39,542 nt of DNA from a bacterium (GTDB taxonomy: Bacteria; Bacteroidota; Bacteroidia; CAILMK01; JACPUW01). This document shows positions 35,094 to 39,542 of the stretch, piece after piece; within the stretch, counting starts at the first letter, position 1; every line of letters begins with the position of its first letter. The DNA lies in assembly GCA_016124515.1 (NCBI GenBank), contig WGNN01000121.1, positions 1 to 39,542 on the forward strand, in the 5' to 3' direction. The translations under genes and the position numbers were made by a program. The notes beneath the pieces were generated by a model that saw only the letters and a list, made by a program, of their open reading frames with translations, had not been told where the DNA came from and did not search any database.

Positions 35094-35567
35094 CTAGATG
35101 CTTATGTTCATCACTTCGAACTTTACCGTGCCTGCAGGAACAGCTATTTCAACTACATCGCCAATCACTTTGCCCAAAAGACCTTTGCCAATGGGCGAAA
35201 GAACCGATATTTTTCCTTCTTTAATGTTTGCTTCCTTCTCAGAAACCAATTGGTAGGTAACCTCTTTGTTTATCTTCAGGTTTTTCACCTTCACTTTGCA
35301 AAGGGCGGTCACCTTCGATGTGTCAATCTGCGATTCATCCAGAATCCTTGAATTTCCTATGGTATTTTCAAGCTTGGCTATTTGTGCTTCAAGCAAGCCT
35401 TGTTCTTCTTTGGCCGCATCATATTCAGCGTTTTCAGACAAGTCACCTTTTTCTCTCGCCTCAGCAATTGCGTTCGACAATCGCGGCCTTTCCACAGATT
35501 TCAGGAATTTCAGCTCTTCCTGCATCTTTTCAAATCCTTCTTTGGTTACATAAACTTTCTCGCTCAT
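35094..35567 (-). CDS. greA: Transcription elongation factor GreA
   Basis: GreA rescues backtracked RNA polymerase by stimulating transcript cleavage through its secondary channel. The 157-residue protein has an N-terminal antiparallel coiled coil (about 8-75) with the acidic tip GDLSENAEYDAAKEE at 41-55, and a C-terminal FKBP-like domain with YQLVSEKEANIKEGKISVLSPIGKGLLGK. Length and motifs are normal. It forms a two-gene unit with the HIT gene 4 nt downstream. Confidence 0.97.
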   Translation of the reverse strand: MSEKVYVTKEGFEKMQEELKFLKSVERPRLSNAIAEAREKGDLSENAEYDAAKEEQGLLEAQIAKLENTIGNSRILDESQIDTSKVTALCKVKVKNLKINKEVTYQLVSEKEANIKEGKISVLSPIGKGLLGKVIGDVVEIAVPAGTVKFEVMNISI

Positions 35568-35596
35568 ATCGTGTCAAATTTTCTATCGGTAAAAAC

Positions 35597-35630
35597 AAAA
35601 ACGTTTGCAAGAGTGCCTGCAAACGTTTTT
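35597..35630 (-). terminator. Rho-independent terminator after the PorV/PorQ-family gene
   Basis: AAAACGTTTGCA (35598-35609) and TGCAAACGTTTT (35618-35629) form a 12-bp stem with an 8-nt loop. On the minus strand it is followed by a T-rich tract (TTTTTGTTTTT). It lies 25 nt past the PorV/PorQ gene's stop and just before greA, so it ends the upstream transcript. Confidence 0.85.
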
Positions 35631-35654
35631 ATGGGTACAAAAATACGTTTTATA

Positions 35655-36698
35655 CTAGAAAGTGAGAAGCACACCCAGCGAGTGTATTCCTTTGTATTTG
35701 TTGTAGGTATCGCGGTAAGAGTAGTCTATACCAATGGTTTTTCCATCGCGGTAAGGCACCTGAAAGGTAGCTCCCACACTTGGTCCGCTTGCTACGTTGG
35801 TAGAAAGTGCTTCGTTGAAAATGTGTTCTTCGTAGGCAAATCCACCTCTCAAAAACAACATATCGCGGTATGAATATTCAACACCGGCTGAAATTACATC
35901 GCGACCAAATGAGTTGGCCATGAAGTTACCGGCCAGGGTTAAACCACCTTTTGGCAGCTCCATTACTTTATAACCAACTCCAATATTCAATATTGAAGGA
36001 AGTTCAAAAGGAGCCACACGCGATTCCATGGTTCTTGCGGTTGGGTTCATTATTCCGTCTTCAACCACTCTATGGTCTATACCATCACCAGAGTATTTCA
36101 TTGACGGACCTACGTTGCGAAGGGCAAAACCCAATTTAAATCGCTGATCATAAGAGCGGTATTGGATACCGGCATCGATACCCACACCCATGGCGCTCAT
36201 ATTTGATATTGATTCAGAAACCAATCTAACGGTAACACCACCACTTGTTTGCTCAGAAAATGCATAGGCATAGCTGATACCAATGTTGGTGTAGCTTGGT
36301 GAGAAGGTTCCCAAAGTTCCATCGGGAAAATACTCAGTGGTTTTGTAGAAATCGCCCATGTCAAACGACATGATGGTAACACCCAAGGCAGAGTAATCGC
36401 CGAATTTGGTTTTAAGACCAAATGCATTGATGTTGATTCCTGCACCGCTAAACCAGTTGGTTCTTGCAAAAACCACTTCGTTGTGATCTGAACGAACCAA
36501 ACCGGCCACGTTGAGGCGGAGGGCTTCTATACCCGAAACACCTGCAGTGTTGGCGCCTGCCCATCCTGATGTGCGGGCCCACGGGTTGATAAGCAAATGC
36601 GTTGCTCCTGCTTCACCAATACGGTCGGGGTTGCCCGCATTGGCAGTACCACAGAACAAGATAGATAGTATTGTAAGGCTGTATATAATTCTTTTCAT
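35655..36698 (-). CDS. PorV/PorQ family outer-membrane protein
   Basis: The 347-residue protein, from the ATG at 36698, has a signal peptide (MKRIIYSLTILSILFCGTANA) and a FadL-like barrel pattern. Typical stretches are GEAGATHLLINPWARTSGWAGANTAG, MSFDMGDFYKTTEYFPDGTLGTFSP, MGVGIDAGIQYRSYD, FKLGFALRNVGPSMKYSG and YSYRDTYNKYKGIHSLGVLLTF. PorV is the T9SS outer-membrane shuttle that takes cargo CTDs from the translocon to the sortase; PorQ-like relatives have less certain roles. An upstream start at 36737 would overlap the previous gene and lacks a signal-peptide logic. The gene follows the large surface-protein gene by 19 nt, so the two are coupled. Whether this is the core PorV or a cargo-specific relative cannot be told here. 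Confidence 0.88.
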   Translation of the reverse strand: MKRIIYSLTILSILFCGTANAGNPDRIGEAGATHLLINPWARTSGWAGANTAGVSGIEALRLNVAGLVRSDHNEVVFARTNWFSGAGININAFGLKTKFGDYSALGVTIMSFDMGDFYKTTEYFPDGTLGTFSPSYTNIGISYAYAFSEQTSGGVTVRLVSESISNMSAMGVGIDAGIQYRSYDQRFKLGFALRNVGPSMKYSGDGIDHRVVEDGIMNPTARTMESRVAPFELPSILNIGVGYKVMELPKGGLTLAGNFMANSFGRDVISAGVEYSYRDMLFLRGGFAYEEHIFNEALSTNVASGPSVGATFQVPYRDGKTIGIDYSYRDTYNKYKGIHSLGVLLTF

Positions 36699-36717
36699 GA
36701 CTTGTAATTTGTGGTTT

Positions 36718-39542
36718 TTAGAAAGTGTCAAGGTCAACAGGTTTCATAATGGCCATAAACTTCACGGTAACATTGCCAAGACCCGGTGCATCAACATTTA
36801 TAATGTACACACCACTTGATATGGGCACACGTGCGTTATTTTTCAAATCCCACAACAACTCGGTATTTTGTCCGGTTGATGCAGATGATTCAGATTTGAG
36901 GAAGGTCCTTACCAACAGTCCGTTCACTGTATAAATTTTAATAGTACAGTTTTGCGGTAGGTTAGTCAGTTTCACATAGTTGTCAATTTGTGTACCTTCA
37001 TACAAGCTCTGTGCATAATATGGGTTAGGCACTACTCGTATGTTGTTCAATGCCTCGGTACCAAATTCAGTGTTAAACTCAGGAGCAATGTTGCCTGTAT
37101 TGAATTTGTAGAAAGGCATGTTGCCGTTCTCAGGATTTTCGCCGGTTGCATAGGTTTGGTACGGACGGTTTATTCTCAATCTGATGGTGGTTTCGGTAGG
37201 AATAAGTCCTTGGTTCCATGAATTGAGCGAATAGCCATCGGCAACCACTGCAGGCATTACCCAAGCAGCAGCCGACCAAACACCGCGCTTGGTGTTGGTG
37301 GTGTATTCTGATGAGGATGGATCGAGGTATTTGTAGTATTGCTCACAACCATCATAGGCTGTGGTATAGTTACCACCACCTACTTTAAAGGCCGATTCGG
37401 TACCCATCACATATATATAATGCATACCACCAATAATGGCTCCACCGTCGTACAATACAGGGGTTTGATCATCAACCAATTTGCTTGATGGGTTCCAAAG
37501 CATGTCTTTGGCATAAGACTGTGGTAATGATGAGTTTTCACCAATGATGATGTTCAATCGCTGACCGGTTTCTACATCAATGGCATAGCCGGGGAACCAT
37601 GAATAACCTTTGGTAGAAGTGCTGTAGCGTGGCTTTCCTGTAGCATCAGGATCCAGTTCAAGCGAAGCATGTTGTCTTATGTCAAACTTGGCTGCATTTC
37701 CTTCGGTCATGTTTGGATTTTCACCCATTTCGCAAACCAATACTTTTGACCATTTGCTTCTGTCGGATGTGAAAACCAAATCGATGCTTGGCAGGGTTTT
37801 GAAGTTTTCGCACTCCAAACCATAGCTAGGTGCCTGACATACTCCATAAGTGCTATAACCATTGAGTGTAGTACTGCGTGAGGTAAGCATGTATGGTGCT
37901 ATCATTCCACCCAAAATGGTCTTGTAGATTCCTTTTTCGTCAAGTAGTCCACCTAAACCGGGATAGTTAACATCGTGAACGGTTTCTTCAGGGGTTTTCT
38001 CTTGGTTTTGGAACGAACCTGCACGAATCCAGTCAAATATGTAAGGAGCTGACTCGCTGCTGTTTTCCATTTGTGGCATGGCACTTAGCCATTTTACCGC
38101 ATCGTTGTCGTACACAAGTTCGGCGCCATTCAAACCATTGCTTTGGTCGGTATTGTTGTCAAGTGGGCCGTATTCGGGGCCTGCCTGAATGGAGAATCCC
38201 CATTCAGGAATTACCATTTCGTTGTTGGTGTATAAACCTTTCTCCGCCCAAATGGTATCGTTACCGGTGGCATCAATTTTCACAAGAGACCAAAGTACTT
38301 TGTCTGCCTTATTGGTAGAATTGTTGAGTTTGGTTACTGCGTTGTTGAGCTTGGTAGTTGCAGTGTTCAAATCGTTAGCCGCTGTTTGGTAATCATCAGC
38401 AGCAATGGCTGAGTCGGCTTGCAGGCTTTTAATTTGGCTGTGCAGCAATACATGAGCTGCACGGTACACCAAAGAATCATCCATAGTGAGCGTGCCTTTG
38501 TTGAGCATAGTATCAACTATTGACAATGAATCTCTTTTCGCTTTCAATTCATCTATCACATCGTTGAGGGCGGCCTCTTTTGTATTGGCTATCCCCAATG
38601 CGGTATTGTATGCACCACGGTTGGTTCTTACGGCTTGGTCAAGGTTGTTGATATCAGCAAGCAATACTTCGCCATTGGTTCCTGCAACATCTGCATCGTA
38701 AAATTTAAGTTCGAAATCGGCTACCGGCACTTTCAATGGATCAATTACCTTCACTTTTACCGGTCCGTGGCCTACTTGATACGTTGGGTTTGGCTCTTCT
38801 CCGTTGGCAAGTATTGCATCTACTGTTTCTGATTTTAGTTTCAGGAATACACCACCGTTGCCTTTACCTTCTATTCGCTCCATTTCGGGACCATCGCCAT
38901 AGGCTGAATGCAGCATAACACCATCCGACAAAATTTCTGTTTGACGAGGTGTTACCGAAATTCTGGTAACTCTACGTCCGGCAAGGTATTGACGGTCTTC
39001 AGTAGTATTGTTTTCATCAACCGATGCGTAAGCTATTAAAAGGAAATGGTAAGTTTTGTTGTTGATCAATTTTGAGTTACCTGAAGCAAATGCATCATCA
39101 GTTACTCTTATCACGTGGCTGATTCCTTCGTCGTTTCCATCAACCATTACCGATGGAATGCTGGCATCAACTGTTGGGTCATACGCTTTGTTTACCAATC
39201 TTGAGATACCATCTTTCAAGTCAACCTGCCATACTTCGCGAGCAAAATCCACATCGTACAATTGGTCGGGAGTTACTTGAGAGTTTGACAGTTGGAACAA
39301 TTGGTATCCCTGAAAGAAGTATTTTACCTCGGTTCCATCGGTAGAAATTTCTGAATCAGCATATCCTTCTGTTTTCACATAATTCTCGCGATCCATCATA
39401 AGGATGATTTCCTTATCTAATTCTACAGCTGACATGCCCGGCGCATCAGGACCATCAAGCAGGTTAAAATCGTTGTAGAACAATTTCTGTGCTTTATCAT
39501 CGGCAAGTAGCAACAGATCATAAGAACCTGTGTTTCCACCAC
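36718..39542 (-). CDS. Large surface protein, C-terminal part (5' end beyond window), FlgD-like CTD
   Basis: The frame is open to the right edge of the window, so the N-terminus is missing; over 940 residues are visible. The body is beta-rich, with repeated motifs such as TYHFLLIAYASVDENNTTEDRQYLAGR. A long, alanine/asparagine-rich helical stretch is encoded at about 38290-38665 (AAHVLLHSQIKSLQADSAIAA and NAVTKLNNSTNK) and is likely a coiled coil inserted in the beta structure. The C-terminus (36718 to about 37040) has RVVPNPYYA, KIYTVNGLLVRTF, WDLKNN and SGVYIINVDAPGLG, which resembles FlgD-Ig-like or atypical T9SS sorting domains, and ends PVDLDTF. The PorV/PorQ gene follows by 19 nt. Secretion by T9SS is inferred. 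Confidence 0.75.
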   Translation of the reverse strand, partial: GGNTGSYDLLLLADDKAQKLFYNDFNLLDGPDAPGMSAVELDKEIILMMDRENYVKTEGYADSEISTDGTEVKYFFQGYQLFQLSNSQVTPDQLYDVDFAREVWQVDLKDGISRLVNKAYDPTVDASIPSVMVDGNDEGISHVIRVTDDAFASGNSKLINNKTYHFLLIAYASVDENNTTEDRQYLAGRRVTRISVTPRQTEILSDGVMLHSAYGDGPEMERIEGKGNGGVFLKLKSETVDAILANGEEPNPTYQVGHGPVKVKVIDPLKVPVADFELKFYDADVAGTNGEVLLADINNLDQAVRTNRGAYNTALGIANTKEAALNDVIDELKAKRDSLSIVDTMLNKGTLTMDDSLVYRAAHVLLHSQIKSLQADSAIAADDYQTAANDLNTATTKLNNAVTKLNNSTNKADKVLWSLVKIDATGNDTIWAEKGLYTNNEMVIPEWGFSIQAGPEYGPLDNNTDQSNGLNGAELVYDNDAVKWLSAMPQMENSSESAPYIFDWIRAGSFQNQEKTPEETVHDVNYPGLGGLLDEKGIYKTILGGMIAPYMLTSRSTTLNGYSTYGVCQAPSYGLECENFKTLPSIDLVFTSDRSKWSKVLVCEMGENPNMTEGNAAKFDIRQHASLELDPDATGKPRYSTSTKGYSWFPGYAIDVETGQRLNIIIGENSSLPQSYAKDMLWNPSSKLVDDQTPVLYDGGAIIGGMHYIYVMGTESAFKVGGGNYTTAYDGCEQYYKYLDPSSSEYTTNTKRGVWSAAAWVMPAVVADGYSLNSWNQGLIPTETTIRLRINRPYQTYATGENPENGNMPFYKFNTGNIAPEFNTEFGTEALNNIRVVPNPYYAQSLYEGTQIDNYVKLTNLPQNCTIKIYTVNGLLVRTFLKSESSASTGQNTELLWDLKNNARVPISSGVYIINVDAPGLGNVTVKFMAIMKPVDLDTF

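Noticed and set aside
36699-36737. Upstream start of the PorV/PorQ-family gene
   Set aside because: It would overlap the end of the large surface-protein gene and place 13 residues before a normal signal peptide.
1-39542. tRNA, rRNA or insertion-sequence transposase genes
   Set aside because: No tRNA-like arm pattern in the intergenic gaps, no rRNA-like stretch, and no transposase or integrase motif in any sizeable frame was seen.

Overview
The window is chromosomal DNA from a member of the Bacteroidota. Four genes look like type IX secretion (T9SS) cargo: two have a type A C-terminal sorting domain, one has a gliding-motility-type (type B) C-terminal domain, and one has a FlgD-like variant next to a PorV/PorQ-family gene. 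There is also a sdhC(b558)-sdhA-sdhB succinate dehydrogenase operon, a DUF4293 protein, a TIGR03032 protein, a GGGP synthase and TAnnTTTG -7 promoter octamers. Mature secreted proteins tend to begin with Gln after the signal peptide. I cannot place it below phylum with confidence.

Layout. 1-1517: the end of a polysaccharide flippase and folP. 1526-6499: two divergently oriented secreted proteins. 6570-9610: tex and the c-di-AMP synthase cdaA. 9611-13091: an A+T-rich accessory stretch with a LA2681-type HEPN protein, a hairpin element, a broken small ORF and a lipoprotein. 13092-18056 (minus strand): sdhCAB, then two tandem 104-nt repeats that each encode a tiny ORF, a terminator, a TPMT-like methyltransferase and a DUF4293 membrane protein. 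18493-21463: an M48 metalloprotease with a barrel-like partner. 21550-25784: class II ribonucleotide reductase, divergent from GGGP synthase. 26198-28669: a TIGR03032 protein and an FG-GAP/T9SS protein with a very long signal peptide. 28809-31586 (minus): Glu/Leu-type dehydrogenase followed by an NhaD-like antiporter. 31651-34092 (minus): a membrane-surface operon (LPG-synthase-like protein, GT2, small protein), divergent from ruvC. 34691-35567 (minus): greA and a HIT protein. 35655-39542 (minus): a large surface protein that runs off the window, followed by a PorV/PorQ-family barrel.

Most of this is ordinary housekeeping plus secretion cargo. The points most worth a second look are: the tandem repeat at the 3' end of the sdh operon, which carries two near-identical small ORFs and supplies the sdhB stop codon; a ruvC gene with no ATG, GTG or TTG upstream of its first catalytic aspartate; the HEPN gene and the degraded material after it; the roughly 78-residue signal peptide of the FG-GAP protein; and the pairing of a PorV/PorQ-family barrel with a large protein ending in PVDLDTF. 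I did not find a clear multi-gene system that is new to me.
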